Shown here: one piece after another, positions 1-12,066 of the stretch
Position numbering within the stretch: the first letter of the stretch is position 1
How the letters are laid out: every line of letters begins with the position of its first letter
Origin: Gymnothorax reevesii
Taxonomy: Eukaryota; Chordata; Actinopteri; Anguilliformes; Muraenidae
Length of the DNA stretch: 64,000 bases
Assembly: GCA_029721435.1 (NCBI GenBank)
Contig: CM056576.1
Span: 113,006,666-113,070,665 of the forward strand
Direction: 5' to 3'
The notes under the pieces: generated by a model
Seen by the model: the letters and a program-made list of their open reading frames with translations, nothing else
What the model was told of the DNA's origin: nothing
Databases searched by the model: none
Program-made: the position numbers and the translations under genes

Positions 1-199
1 TCACACACGAATCCAGTCATTTTGCAAATGAAAATCAGATGCCCGGTGTGACTGAATCATGATCATGCATCATCTCAGTCAATCATGCAGGAATTAGAAC
101 AATTTTTTGTAACCCCTAAATTAATTTCAGGAGCTCAAACACAAACCAACAATCATAAATCAATATTTTAATACTTAGTAACAAATCATTTGCAGTCAG

Positions 200-1060
200 T
201 GAAGTCAGGAACCCGTTTATTTGCCTTGAAGACATGGATTGCATTTGCAGCATATTTCAGGTCATTGTCAATATGCACTGTGCCGCATCATTAATGGAGT
301 ATTAAAGCATTTGGCTGAATGTACTGAGATAATATAGCTCTACTCAGTTGAAAATTCATCCTGCAGGTTCATTATCAATAAACACTAGGAACCGGTTCCA
401 TCAGCAGCCATACATGCCCACATCATGACACAATCTCCACCCTGCTTCATAGATGAACTAGTATGCTTCAGATCACACATACTTCCCTTCTCTACTCTTT
501 CCCAGTCCATCATTCTGGCAAAAATGTATTTTTGCCTCAATTGTCCATGGAATACTATTCCAAATATGCGCTATTTTTTTTTTTTTTAAGATGTTCTTCT
601 GGCGCAATGTGGCCTTCCAGTTTTTGAGATGTAGCAATTGTTCACATCTTGTGGTAAACCCTCTGTATTTATTCTAGTGAAATATTCTTTTGATTAGTGA
701 CTTTGGCACTGAAACACCTACCTCAGAGCTCATGCTCTTGCCCTAGAAAACTGGTTTGAGGGAGTTTCCTTCAGCAGGAAGATAATTCTGTCATCTGCGT
801 CAGTGTTAATCCGATTAGGCATTCCTGAGCACGCCATTGTCTTCTTTCTTTTTAACAATATAACAAATAGAAGACTTGTCTACAAATATTTTTTCTACCT
901 CTCTGATAGGTCAATTTTAATTTTTCAGTCTAAATGATGGCTTGCTACATAGGTGTTAATGTCTTATTGGACTCCATACTGAGAGTTGACACAGCGTCAC
1001 CTGGATCATTACCAGTAATAGTTGTTTTACACCCTCTTTTATCATTTCAGGACTGCTTGT
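200..1060 (-). pseudogene. Degenerate Tc1-like transposase remnant
   Basis: Read on the minus strand with frame changes, this matches the order of a fish Tc1-like transposase: MESNKTL near 990, a QAII segment, a PIRE-like helix, then KSLIKRIF, YRGFTTRCE and KNWKA near 650, and a wreckage of the catalytic half down to about 200. Many stops and frameshifts make it non-functional. No terminal inverted repeats were found, so the limits are approximate. Confidence 0.65.
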
Positions 1061-3560
1061 ACATTTTGGCAATCTTTTACCAGCTGCTAGTTTCTCTCCA
1101 GTATGAGTAAGTGCTCAGGAAACTACATCAGCTACATCACAGGCACATGCAACATGTGTCCTCTGTCAGATCTGAGTGTTAAGAAGTTTTAGGAGGACTG
1201 ACATAATCTAGACCATAATCAACTAATAAAACCATGAAAATCGCTCACCTGCTAAATGGGATGTTAAATAGACTGTAATGTCAAGTAAACATCATGTATG
1301 GAAGTTTCTAATCTTAAGATGATCGGAGAGGGATATCGTTTATGACTCAAACTCAATCCTGGGGGACCTCTGTGTTTTGAAGTTTTCCTTCCACTGTTGC
1401 AATCCCAGAATTTCAACGAGCTTGAAGTTGTTCTGAATTAGTTGATGCTTTGGCTTAATTGTGAGAGGGATTATTCACCCCCGTCAACCAAGCTACAAAG
1501 GGAAAAAATGCATTCCATAAACAATAAAAGCCCATCCTTCCTACTTTATTCATTCAGCTATTTTCCGAGGAACTGCTGTCAGGGTCTGAGATCTGTGTCT
1601 TTTAGTTTTCAGGTATTTCATTGCTGTGTTCATTGTATTTGTTATTTTTCTTATGTGTTTTTTGTGATTAGTAGTTATAGTGCGTGTTTGGTCATTGTGT
1701 TTAAATATCTGTCATTGCATTCTCACTCCAGCACTCACTCCCGATTTGCCTCAGATCTCCCTTTATATACCCCTCTGTTTCACTCAGACTTTTTTAGTTT
1801 GTTTGTTTTCCATTTTCTGGTCGGCACCATTGGAGCCTTTCGTATTTCTGATAGCACCTCCTTGTTTTGATTTATTTTCTGTCCATAGTTTGTGAATTGT
1901 TGTTTTTCTGGTTACAAATTTTGACTGGATCACCATCCATGATTTGGATCCCCTTTGTTCTGCCTTTCCTCTCTGCTTCTGAACAGCGCACTGTTTATTG
2001 ATTACAATTTGGATTACTTTTTTCTGCGCTGCAAGCGTTTTGATTGGGTTTTGCCCCGGATCTCCTGTCTGCATCTGAGTCAAGTGTTCTGTCCCGGTCA
2101 AACATAAAACAAATTTTTTTTTTTAACTGATCCAGTTTTAGACTGTGGTTTATTTATCAGCAAGCTGCTAATTAGATTTGTGACCGTGGGTATTTAAGTT
2201 ACTTCAAAATGTTATGTACTGACCATTTGTCCATTATTTCACCTATTTGAAACTAATACATTCTTTATTTTCCTCTAGTAACAATGTCCTCCACTTTATA
2301 TGCGATGTAAAGAAAATCTATGTAGTATAATATAAATATGGAAACTTTTAGGGAATGCAGGGCAATTTCTGACATAATGTTGCTCAAAAGAGCAAATTAT
2401 GTGTGAACATGAATAAATTACTTTTCAAAATACTGGATTGCAATTGTGGTTTGTGGAAAACCCAGCATGTATTGAGGTCCCCAAGGCCTGCTGGTCTAAT
2501 GGGGGAAGAGTTTTTTTTTCGCATTGTGGTGGAAGAAGGCATTCCAATTTATGCAATTTCTTTTAAAGAGACCCAAATCCTATCAAGAGGTTTAGAAAAT
2601 GCCACACTCACTAATGAAGTTATTTTGAAACAGCACTCAATATTCCGACTTGAATTACGATACAGATCTCAAAACAATGTTAACAAGTTAAGTTATGTTT
2701 TCAGAGGGAATTTTTACCAGTCGATCATCTTCAGACCTTTAAAAACGCCAGCATCCTTGCTAAATTATTAGATCAAATCTGTGTAAATACTTCAGGATGC
2801 AAACAACCATAAAATTATGTGCATTTGCTGGTATCCATGGATATTAATCAGGCTAAAGTCAAGTCAGATGTGCAACTTGGGTATAATCTTTAATTAAATG
2901 GTAACTTTTTCCAACTTCTCATTCTTATTGTGTATCAGAGGCAGCAGCCTTGTACCTTAAAACCATTAATATCCTCATAATGCAATTATCAATATAATAA
3001 AAGGTATTGTATGTCATTTTTTTCAGCGCACAATCATGCACGAACCCTTTAGGGAAAAAAAATAGTTGAATATTTTAAACTTAAAAAGACAAGGATCTCA
3101 TTACTCTCAAATAAACATAGCCCTCATCTTTATGTTTGTGATCTGCTCTTGCGTTATAAACGCAAATGGAACTCAAAGTCTTGCGACAGCCTGGAGAGTA
3201 CCAGTTTGTTCACGGAAACTCCACGAGTCAGGTGTTCTAAGTTATACGACACGTGATTCCAAAATATGCCTCTAGATCATTGACTGAAATGCCATTCACC
3301 TCACTGCATGTCAAATCTCCTGTGTCATGTACGTATGTTACTGATCCAATGCGCTTTGTCTGTTATACACTTCCTTTGGCATAGGTGGCCCTACCAGATG
3401 ACTAAAACTGCTACCAATTCGTGAGCATGGCCATGGCTGCTGTGCAACATGAAGAATTTGCTGTTATCATCTGAGAGTTTTTCAATATAATATTAATGTT
3501 CCTCAGCATCAGCTTGTTCTGCTGAAGGAATCAGAGTTCGGCTCATTGTAATCTTTGGGT
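1061..3560. other. No recognisable gene; possible old repeat at about 1550-2130
   Basis: Plus-strand ORFs of 142 codons (1442-1870) and 122 codons (2403-2771) are present but resemble no family I know. The first is Phe/Ser/Cys-rich, as expected from T-rich DNA. The pyrimidine-rich block at 1550-2130 looks like the tail of a dispersed repeat but could not be classified. Confidence 0.4.
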
Positions 3561-3562
3561 AC

Positions 3563-4620
3563 ACTATTGCTCAAAAGTTTAGAATCACCAGAAATTTTCA
3601 CATAGATTAAAAATAAGAAACTGGTCGCAACCTTCATGTTTCCTTGACCGTATTCAGGACATTTGGGGTCCAATGGACCCCAAGCAAATTCATTTATTAT
3701 CATCTTTTTCGTTTTAAATGACACGTATCCGAGATTTCATGTAATTCTCCATGGTTTAGTCGCACAAAATACAAAAAATAATGGCATTGCTAGGGCATGC
3801 ACTTTTTGAGTAAATTGAAATTAATACTCTGGGGTCCACTGGACCCCCTAAAACGGACTTGAGCACTTCTGAAATCAACCCTTCAACTGATGTTAAAGAA
3901 ACATGCTCACATTATTTAGAGTTATTGCGAAAAGCATCTAGCACCCAAGCCTTCATCGGTTTCCAGGATCGGGACTGCTTAACCCTTTGGTTCAGTTTTC
4001 AAGCAGTTCTGCTTTGGCAAGGGCGATTCACCACCTGGCCTCTCTTCCAGGATGGTCGCTGGCCTACCCTCTCTAGTCATTTCCAGCTTGACTTGACTGC
4101 CCCCTCCTATGTTCTGGTGCTGCGGCCTTTAATACTCCCTCACTGATCGTACCCTGAATCTGCACCTGGTTTCTTGTCTGGATTTTCCCAAAAATCCTTG
4201 TGGTGCCGAACGGCACAAACCAGAAAATAAATCCAAACTGCAGAGAACGGAAAGGAAATTTTGAAGGAGAGGCAGGTTCAGTCTCCTGACCTAAACCCCA
4301 CAGCACTGCTGTGTAATTGCCAGGATTGTAAAGTCTGTGGCCATCTTCAAAGGACCAGATATGGGAACTATTGCATACCTTAGTAAAACTGATATTGATA
4401 TAGATAAAATTTGCAAATTTGAGATTGAATCTCACAGGGAATACTTTGATAACAATCACTAAAACAGATAACTGCGTTGTCTTTGACTTTAGAAACTTGT
4501 CTGGCTTTAAATGCATTTTTGTGTTTGTTTCAAATGATTTACTATTATTCAAACAGTTTTCCTGAATAAAATGGTCAGTATTAATTACATGACAAGTGAT
4601 TCCAGACTTTGGAGCAATAG
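3563..4620 (+). mobile_element. Degenerate Tc1-like element with a nested or rearranged middle
   Basis: Inverted ends are visible: CACTATTGCTCAAAAGTTTA at the left and the complement of CTATTGCTCCAAAGTCTGGA at the right, each next to a TA. The right half encodes, on the plus strand at about 4270-4310, QSPDLNPTALLCN, a corrupted form of the Tc1 catalytic segment SPDLNPIE in which the catalytic Glu is lost. The rest of the transposase is unreadable. The segment around 3665-3850 is bounded by two palindromes and may be a later insertion. Confidence 0.65.
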
Positions 4621-4621
4621 T

Positions 4622-6200
4622 ACGTCCTTTATTTTTGCTTTCATGTTATTTTCTTGCTAAAAAATGAAGTGTCGTTCAATGAATTTGAAGCCATATGGTT
4701 GGATTTCAGCAGGTACTTTGCTACTGTACCTTTCATAGTAAATTCACATTTTGCCATCTGCAGTAACATCAGCAATAAAGATGAGCAAACCGGAAGCTGT
4801 GGCAGCCGTGCTGTGCCCCTCTAATAGCAAACCCATAATCATACTTTATCTATGTCTCATCTCTCCACAAGAGCTTCCTTTACTGGCTCTTTACACTGGC
4901 CATCTGTTTTTATGGCTTGGTAATATTTTTTATTTCGCCGCGTATTCATTTTAGTTCATTAAATTATTCTGTTTGATGTTTTTGAAGACACATCCAGTCC
5001 TGGGTCCTGATGAGTTTTTCAGCTTGTTTGGGGTTTTTTTTCCCATTACTTGCTATGATCACTACGCATCCCAGAATTGCCTCTCTTTCTGGTCTCCATG
5101 TCCTTAATTAAACTCAGCTATATTGAAAGTGTATACATATTTTACTAAACAGGAAAATAATATGTTTTATACCATACCATCATCAGCATGCAAATGGAAT
5201 ATTCATTTAACTACCTAAGAATGAAAGGCATATACGTCTCAGGCGAAATCACAGAAGCAGCCTATCTGCCTCGTATAAGCATTAATAGTCTATTTTTTTC
5301 CCTGAAAGTTCAGTTATTTGCTGCATATTTCATAAACTGAGCATGCGGATATGTGTTCTAAATTCAGAGAAGCCTGCATGTACGTGACAAAAACAGCTAC
5401 TGTCAAATTTAATGAGTTAGTGTGTTTTGATGCAGGTTGATGGTGGTACTGCATCAGCAAAAAATGCTTTCACTCAGACAGCTGTACTTTGAAGCACGAC
5501 CATGGCCTGAACTGAACCCAGTCAAAAGCTATGAGGGCTTACTGTTTCTGAAATTCCCTCATTTTCCTGCACACTTTCAGGCCAATCTAAGCTCTCAAAG
5601 GGGAAAAAATAAACGAGTCAACTTTGTTTCACAATACTACATAGTATGATTAATTTATAAAATTAAATAATTTCAGTTTCTGTTGAGGAAAACAGGGTAT
5701 GAGAAAAGCCTAAAAGGTTATGATTTTAGCAATATGATGGTTCAAGGTTATCCACTGACCTGACTGTAAATTTCTCTGGTCTAATGCAGTCTTCCTCAGG
5801 TTCTCCAACATGTTTTTGCGACTGTTTGTGTTCTATTTAATTGTCATTTTGGAATATTCATGTATATTTTAAGTCATGTATTTTGCTTTACCTCATTTCA
5901 GTTTTCACATTGTGACAGTGCATTTGGAAAAAAGCACGAACACCGTCGATATCATTTAATTGAACTGAACTGAATTGAACTGATTGAAAATAATAGCAAT
6001 GGAGCAATGCAGTTTGTCACAGCAGAAACCAAACTCTTCTAAGCATTAAACCAACCTCAGGGCATCAGTAGTCTAGCTAAACTACTTCTTTCAAATAGTT
6101 AGGGGGTTAGTAATAGTAAGTAATAGTTAGGCTTGTTTTGTTATCACGAGTCTTCATTCACTGCTTAAAATTACAAGGCTCATACAGCCTTGGGGCTTTC
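4622..6200. other. No recognisable feature
   Basis: AT-rich DNA with only short ORFs (at most 70 codons) that resemble nothing known. No terminal repeats or RNA gene found. Confidence 0.5.
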
Positions 6201-6425
6201 TACAAAACCCAAAACCAGTGAAGTTGGCACGCTATGTAAATCGTAGATAAAAACAGAATACAATGATTTGCAAATCCTTTTCAACTTATATTCAATTGAA
6301 TACACTGCAAAGACAAGATGTTTAATGTTCAAACTGAGAAACTTTATTTTTTTTTTTGCAAATAATCATTAACTTAGAATTTAAAGGCAGCAACACATTG
6401 CAAAAAAGTTGGCACAGGGGCCTTT

Positions 6426-6785
6426 TTACCACTGTGTTACATCGCCTTTCCTTTGAACGACACTCAGTAAACGTTTGGGAACTGAGGAGACCAATTTTTG
6501 AAGCTTTTCAGGTGGAACTCTTTCCCATTCTTGCTTGATGTACAGCTTAAGTTGTTCAACAGTCCGGGGTCTCCTTTGTCGTATTTTACGCTTCATAATG
6601 CGCCACACATTTTCAATGGGAGACAGGTCTGGACTACAGGCAGGCCAGTCTAGTACCCGCACTCTTATACTACGGAGCCATGCTGTTGTAACACGTGCAG
6701 AATGTGGCTTGGCATTGTCTTGCTGAAATAAGCAAGGGCGTCCATGAAAAAGACGTTGCTTGGATGGCAACTTATGTTGCTCCAA
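6426..6785 (-). pseudogene. Tc1-like transposase, C-terminal catalytic part
   Basis: Contains FQQDNAKPHSA, with the second catalytic Asp, and LDWPACSPDLSPIENVW, with the terminal catalytic Glu of the DDE triad, 34 residues apart as usual in Tc1 elements. The reading frame is open to its normal end. It is cut off from the N-terminal part by frameshifts and the nested insertion. Confidence 0.92.
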
Positions 6786-7070
6786 AACCTGTATGTATCT
6801 TTCAGCATTAATGGTGCCTTCACATATATGTGTAAGTTGCCCATGCCGAGGGCATAATACACCCCCATACCATCACAGATGCTGGCTTTTGAACTTTGCG
6901 CCTATAACAGTCCGGATGGTTCTTTTCTTCTTTGGTCCGGAGGACACCACGTCCACAGTTTCCAAAAACAATTTAAATGTGGACTCGCCAGACCACAGAA
7001 CACTTTTCCACTTTGCATCAGTCCATCTTAGATGAGCTTGGGCCCAGCGAAGCCGGGGGCGTCTCTGGGT

Positions 7071-7715
7071 ACTGGGTACTGGGTGAGAGCCTCAAGCGAC
7101 GTTGCACTGCTCAGGCAGGTCAGACAAGTGGGATCCAAGGCCAGGTTGAAAACCACAGCGCTGTCGGGCCCAGTGTCGTAGAGGTGGAGCAAGACGGGAG
7201 AAGGGAGGAGGAAGAGAGGGAAGGTAATGAGCCCCAAGAAACCATCCCAGCAGCACCCACAAGCGACCCAGGAACAAGGCCATCCCCACGAACCAGAAGC
7301 CTTAAAAGCCCAGTACAGAGAAACAGGATCAAATGGCCGAAGTCCAATGAGACGGAGGACTGGAGAAGGCTAGATGAACATCTGAGTGAATTGCTCCAGA
7401 AAGCTCTGCGTGGATCAGTGGAAGCAAGGCTGAACCTGTTCGGCGAGATTAGGCGGAGAAGGCAAGCTTTTGGCTCTGGTTGAGACGGCGGGATGTAGCC
7501 TGGGGAGCAGGCACAACGTAAGAATGCTAGCTGTAGGGGGTGGCAGGGAGACGTCCCTGTTCACTGCCCCGCCACCAGGAGATGTTCTGGGCTAAGGGGC
7601 GAAACATCTATGAGCGGTGGTCCCCAGCTGATGACCCTGCAGCTAGCAGACAAGGCACCGGCGGAGGTGCTGCATGCCCAATGGCAAAGCAGGAAAACAT
7701 CTACCTGTATAAAAA
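7071..7715 (+). mobile_element. Insertion inside the Tc1 transposase gene, probable non-LTR retrotransposon piece
   Basis: This GC-rich block of about 645 bp interrupts the transposase between the codons for FINFY and KWTDAKW-like parts. It is much richer in G and C than the host element. On the plus strand it encodes a segment ending with RIKWPKSNETEDWRRLDEHL and ALRGSVEARLNLFGEI, then a stop at about 7484. From memory this resembles polyproteins of fish retroelements, but I cannot name the family. It ends in GTATAAAAA, possibly a short tail. No clear target duplication was found. Confidence 0.6.
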
Positions 7716-7878
7716 TTGATAAATGGCTTTCGCTTTGCATTGTAGAGTTTTAACTTGCACTTGCAGATGTAGTGACGAACTGTAGTTACTGACAGTGGTT
7801 TTCTGAAGTGTTCCTGAGCCCATGTGGTGATGTCCTTTACACACTGATGTCGGTTTTTGATGCAGTACTGCTGAGGGA

Positions 7879-8092
7879 TCAAAGGTCATGGGCATTCAAT
7901 GTTGGTTTTCGGCCTTGTCGCTTACGTGCAGTGATTTCTCCAGATTCTCTGAACCTTTTGACGATATTATGGACCGTAGATGATGAAATCCCTAATTTTC
8001 TTGCAATAGCTCGTTGAGGAATGTTATTTTTAAACTGTTCGACAATCAGCTCACGCATTTGTTCACTAAGTGGTGACCCTCGCCCCATCCTT
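7879..8092 (-). pseudogene. Tc1-like transposase, N-terminal DNA-binding part
   Basis: Starts MGRGSPLSEQMRELIVEQFK and contains the paired-type helix-turn-helix RAIARKLGISSSTVHNIVKR followed by the GRKP basic motif. It ends at TGA where the family normally has an Arg codon. A one-base loss just beyond shifts the frame; the protein continues in another frame to about 7720. Confidence 0.85.
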
Positions 8093-8451
8093 GTTTGTGA
8101 ATGACTGAGCATTTCAGGGAAGCTGCTTTTACACCCAATCATGGCACCCACCTGTTCCCAATTAGCCCGTTCACCTGTGGGATGTTCCAAATAAGTGTTT
8201 GATGAGCATTCCTCAACTTTCTCAGTCTTTTTTGCCACTTGTGCCAGCTTTTTTGAAACATGTTGCAGGCAGCAAATTCCAAATCAGCTAATATTTGCAA
8301 AAAATTACAAAGTTTACCTGTTCGAACATTAAGTAACTTGTCTTTGCAGTGTATTCAATTGATTATAGGTTGAAAAGGATTTGCAGATCATTGTATTCTG
8401 CTTTTATTTACAATTTACACAACGTGCCAACTTCACTGGTTTTGGGTTTTG

Positions 8452-9869
8452 CATATGACCCCTATTTATTCTCTGGATTTTACATTGTTATGCAATTACC
8501 ATTGGCTCCCTTGGTTCACATCAGCATTTTCATGCCAAGTTGCGATCAAAAATTGAGGTTGGGGAATGCAGTTGAGGAGAGTGAGTTTCTGTGTGGCTTC
8601 TGAAGGAGAGACAGCACAGCTCTGACTGCCCCCATGTTGGTATGATCCAGAATGCTCCATGAGCCCACGCATTTATGGTTTACACATTTCAATTCCAGGG
8701 ATGGTTTTCATTTGGGCTCTTAACAGAGTCTGACGCCAGCATCCCATATTTCACATAACTCAGCATGTTTCTATAACAAACGTTTCCAATCAATCACTTG
8801 GAAACCGAAAAGCTGCATGCTGGGTAATAAAAAAAACAAAAAAACAAAACTATTCCCAGTCACTCATGACTCGTTCACGTTTCTTTGAATTGCGCTAGCT
8901 GAAGAAAGGTGTCACCTAAGAATCTTCCGAGCGATTTAAGAGCTGATTTCAGAAGTGACTTTTACTAGCTCAGGGTTTCGTTTTTAGCTCTGACCGGCTG
9001 CTCATTTATAGTTTTTCACAGAAGGCTGAAGTTAAGCATGGAGGTCAAGTGTGTGCTTGTGTTCATGCCCATTGTCAAAAAGACAGTGGGAGTAGCTCAT
9101 CATAAAAAGGAGATTAATTCAAAGCGGATTCATGTGACATGGCTTAATTTTGTTGAGAGACACACATACATGCATGCATACACACACACGCGCGCGCGCG
9201 CACACAAACACACTCAGATACGAGGAGACAAACAGCCACTTACTTCCAAATGGATTAACAGAATGCCACTGGATTTTGTGGAAAGGTTGCTTGTGAGCAG
9301 GGGCAGAGCTCGGCTCTCACCTCAGAGGGGGCAAAGCATTAGTAAGGGGCACCTTAGATAGTCATAGCAGTCAATGGTAAAATAACAGATAGGCCTTTAT
9401 CTTACTCTATCATATCCTACACAAAGTGTTACTTATTGAGCCAAGCAAATTTATGTTTAAGAAAACATACTTGAAGCCTCTTTGTCAGTCAAGCTTGTTC
9501 TGAAGGAAGGGGGAGATAAAAAAGTTGCCAAGAGTTTTGGTGGCAAAAGCATGTAGGGTATGGCTGCCAGACATCTGCTAATCAAGAGGAGTAATTTTCT
9601 TTTATTCCAAGCCTTTGGTAAGGTAGAGGTGAGAATTACAACTCGAGTGTTAATCGAGTGTTAAACAGTTTAAATGAAACTGATTATTTCATATGCCTTA
9701 TTGTGAATATTGTGAATCATATTGTGTTCGTACACTGCCCGGCCCAAAAAAGTCATCTCTTGGATTTATCTACACAAAAAGGTAAGTGTATTCCATCTGA
9801 TAATAACTGCAGTGATTAATATGTTTCAGCTGGTAACATGTTGTTTAACCCTAAATGATGTAGTTAGTA
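8452..9869. other. No gene; one microsatellite
   Basis: Only a CA/CG microsatellite (about 9180-9214) stands out. Short ORFs show no recognisable family. Confidence 0.5.
9180..9214. repeat. Compound (CA)n(CG)n microsatellite
   Basis: A CA run passes into a CGCGCG run and back to CA with interruptions. The alternating purine-pyrimidine tract could adopt Z-DNA. Confidence 0.85.
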
Positions 9870-10691
9870 CACTGAACAAAAATATAAACGCCCCATGTCA
9901 AATATTGATGCCACATAGAGTTAACAACTCTAAGTGAGCATATGCTGACTTTTACTGGTTCAATAGTGATATTTCTCTTGATTTGTGTACCATTTCTTAA
10001 TCCATTTCTCTGTCAGTGAGCATTTGCTCAGTGATGCAGTGATTTCATGCAGTACATGGGTGTGGCATTTCCAGCGATCAGACAGAATGAGCAGTACCCA
10101 GACACTCCTTATACTGGGGACAATAAAAGGCCACCCCAAAATGTCAAATTTTGTCAGAAGTCATCATGCCTCAGATGTCTCAGGTCATGCGGGAACGTGC
10201 CATTGGCATGCTGGATGCAGGGATGTCCACCAGAGCGGTGGCTGTGCAGCTGAATGTTAACTATCAGACGATAGGTCGTTTGAGAGTTTGTTTCCGACAG
10301 ACGGGCAGTTCTGCAAATCGACCTCATCCTCGTCGGCCACGTGTGACCACACCAGCACAAGATCACTACATCTGGCTCGTCCACCTGTGGGATTGGCTCA
10401 GATCAGCGACACGCACAGCGGATGAGACCGTTGGTCTGCACAACAGACGCATCACACCACAAACAGTTCGTAACCGCCTGCGAGAAGCCAACTTGCACGC
10501 TTGGCGTCCTCACCGTGGTCTGGAACTCACTGTTGTCCGGCGTCGGAACCGACTCGCATGGGCAAATGCACATGTTTGATGGCCCTTAACACGCTATAGA
10601 AGAGTGCTATTCACGGACAAATCTCGGTTTCAGTTTTTTGTTAATAAAAATTCAAAAATTTGACATGGGGCATTTATATTTTTGTTCAATG
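9870..10691 (+). mobile_element. Tc1-like deletion derivative
   Basis: 34-bp inverted ends (9870-9903 and 10658-10691) beginning CACTGAACAAAAATATAAAC and CATTGAACAAAAATATAAAT, with TA on both sides. Inside is the 5' part of a transposase gene; the catalytic half is deleted, leaving 822 bp. An intact element of this type would be about twice as long. It could move only with transposase made elsewhere. Confidence 0.93.
10151..10579 (+). pseudogene. Tc1-like transposase, N-terminal half only
   Basis: Encodes MPQMSQVMRERAIGMLDAGM, a helix-turn-helix with RAVAVQLNVNYQTIGRL, and the RPRVTTPAQD and QTVRNRLREANL segments of the bipartite Tc1 DNA-binding domain. A TGA ends the frame after NAHV; a short relic, VLFTDKSRF with the first catalytic Asp, follows in another frame near 10600. 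Then the sequence drops into the right terminal repeat. The second Asp and the Glu are absent. Confidence 0.9.
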
Positions 10692-11377
10692 TAGCTTCTA
10701 ATTTTTTAGCAACAATGTTAGATAATATCATGTGGTCATGGAAAAGGTGCTGTTATACTCTGTTTCAGAATGGTCAAATTACTGACCCGTATCAGGCAAA
10801 GAAAACAACTGAGGAGATTGCTGAGACTACTGAAATTTGGTTAAGAACTGCGGTTAAGAGCTATAAATTAAAATTTGGTGAAGAAATGTAAATATCAATG
10901 CTTACTTACCTGCCGAGACAACAGCCACTACCGTAATCATATACATGAGCAAAAAAGAGAAACATTACATTATTGTTAAGAGTGGGATAATGATGTTGAT
11001 CTTCAGGCATGGGCACTCCGGCCATGAACCCATTGCAAAATCTGGAGGACCCAAGGTTCCAATAATACATTGGCTGGAGGCTTTCAACCTCCACCAATAT
11101 TGAATGAAATCAGTTCTTTTGCGGTTTAGATGTTTGGGCACCCAGAGAAACATTCACGTGTGTGAAAATGTCAAGTGTACATCCAGTCAAGAAAATGTTT
11201 AATTTCTAGTGCTGCTGTACGCAGTAATAGCGTATAACGGTGGTAGCCATGCTACTAAGGACATATCGGGTTGCTAGGGCATGCGCAGCATATGCATTTG
11301 TGATATTAAATATTAATCTTAAATTCTAAACCCCCCATCTCACAAATAAAACCCCTGAAAATACTGTATATTGGCAC
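10692..11377. other. No recognisable feature
   Basis: AT-rich DNA without terminal repeats, RNA genes or coding matches that I can recognise. Confidence 0.5.
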
Positions 11378-11620
11378 CAGTGGCGGCTGGTGAACTGGCA
11401 ATAGGGGAAGCTCAAACCCATCCCTTAAAAATAATTATTGGTCATGACCTGTTTTCAATCATTCATTTAACTTACCATTACAGAAACTCTGAAAACTTTC
11501 AACATTATCAGATGTGGTCAGTTCTGATTAGTAACACATACCTGTCAACTCTCACGCATTCCGCATGAGTTTTCGTGGCATTTGTATGTTCCCCTGTTGC
11601 CAGTTCACCAGCCGCCAATG
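11378..11620. mobile_element. hAT-like MITE
   Basis: A 243-bp element whose ends, CAGTGGCGGCTGGTGAACTG and its inverted counterpart CATTGGCGGCTGGTGAACTG, match hAT-type terminal repeats. It is flanked by ATTGGCAC on the left and ATCGGCAC on the right, an 8-bp duplication with one change, as expected for hAT insertion. No coding capacity. Confidence 0.85.
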
Positions 11621-11730
11621 ATCGGCACCCCCTTTTAAAATCTGGCAAATAAAAAGCCAAGTGGAAGTTGGATACAGAAGTCTTTTCCAATAGTTTTATA
11701 AACAAGGCCTAAATATACCCAAAGACATAT

Positions 11731-12053
11731 CCATCCATTTTCTATACCCGCTTATTCCTCACTAGGGTCATGGGGCGAGCTGGAGCCTGTCCCAGCTGCC
11801 TACGGGCAAAGGCAGGAACCCACCCTGGGCAGGTTGCCAATCCATCGCAGGGCGCACACACCATTCACAGACCATTCACTCTCACACTCATACCTGGGCA
11901 ACTTGGTGTCTCCAATTAGCCTGATATGCAAGTCTTTGGACTGTGGGAGGAAACCGGAGTACCGGAGAAAACCCACGCGAACACGGGGAGAACATGCAAA
12001 CTCCACACAGAAAGGCCCCAGGCCGGATTCGAACCCACAACCTTCTTGCTGCC
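11731..12053 (-). mobile_element. tRNA-derived SINE with perfect 13-bp target-site duplication
   Basis: Lies on the minus strand. The tRNA-like head at about 12030 contains a B-box-like GGTTCGAATCC; the body has the widely shared fish sequence around GGGAGGAAACCGG and the tail reads toward AAAATGGATGGAT. CCCAAAGACATAT occurs directly on both sides (11718-11730 and 12054-12066) without mismatch, showing LINE-mediated retroposition and a fairly recent insertion. The tail resembles L2/CR1-type LINE ends. Confidence 0.88.
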
Positions 12054-12066
12054 CCCAAAGACATAT

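Larger units (their letters stand above)
6203..8451 (-). mobile_element. Tc1-like transposon with about 140-bp inverted repeats, interrupted by another insertion
   Basis: The ends start with CAAAACCCAAAACCAGTGAA and are inverted copies of each other for about 140 bp (6203-6345 and 8308-8451). A TA flanks the left end and a mutated CA the right. Without the insert at about 7071-7715 the element is about 1.6 kb, full length for the family. The transposase lies on the minus strand in pieces: helix-turn-helix part from about 8090, then a stop and frameshift near 7879, then the insert, then the catalytic end. Dead as an autonomous element. Confidence 0.93.

Noticed and set aside
1442..1870. 142-codon open frame rich in Phe, Ser and Cys.
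   Set aside because: Composition follows T-rich DNA, it lies in a repeat-like block, and it matches no family.
2403..2771. 122-codon open frame.
   Set aside because: No known family or gene context.
9870..10691. Apparent equal length (822 bp) of the Tc1 derivatives at 9870-10691 and 35116-35937.
   Set aside because: The ends of the second element are ambiguous within a palindromic AAATATA flank, so the equality is not established and the families differ.
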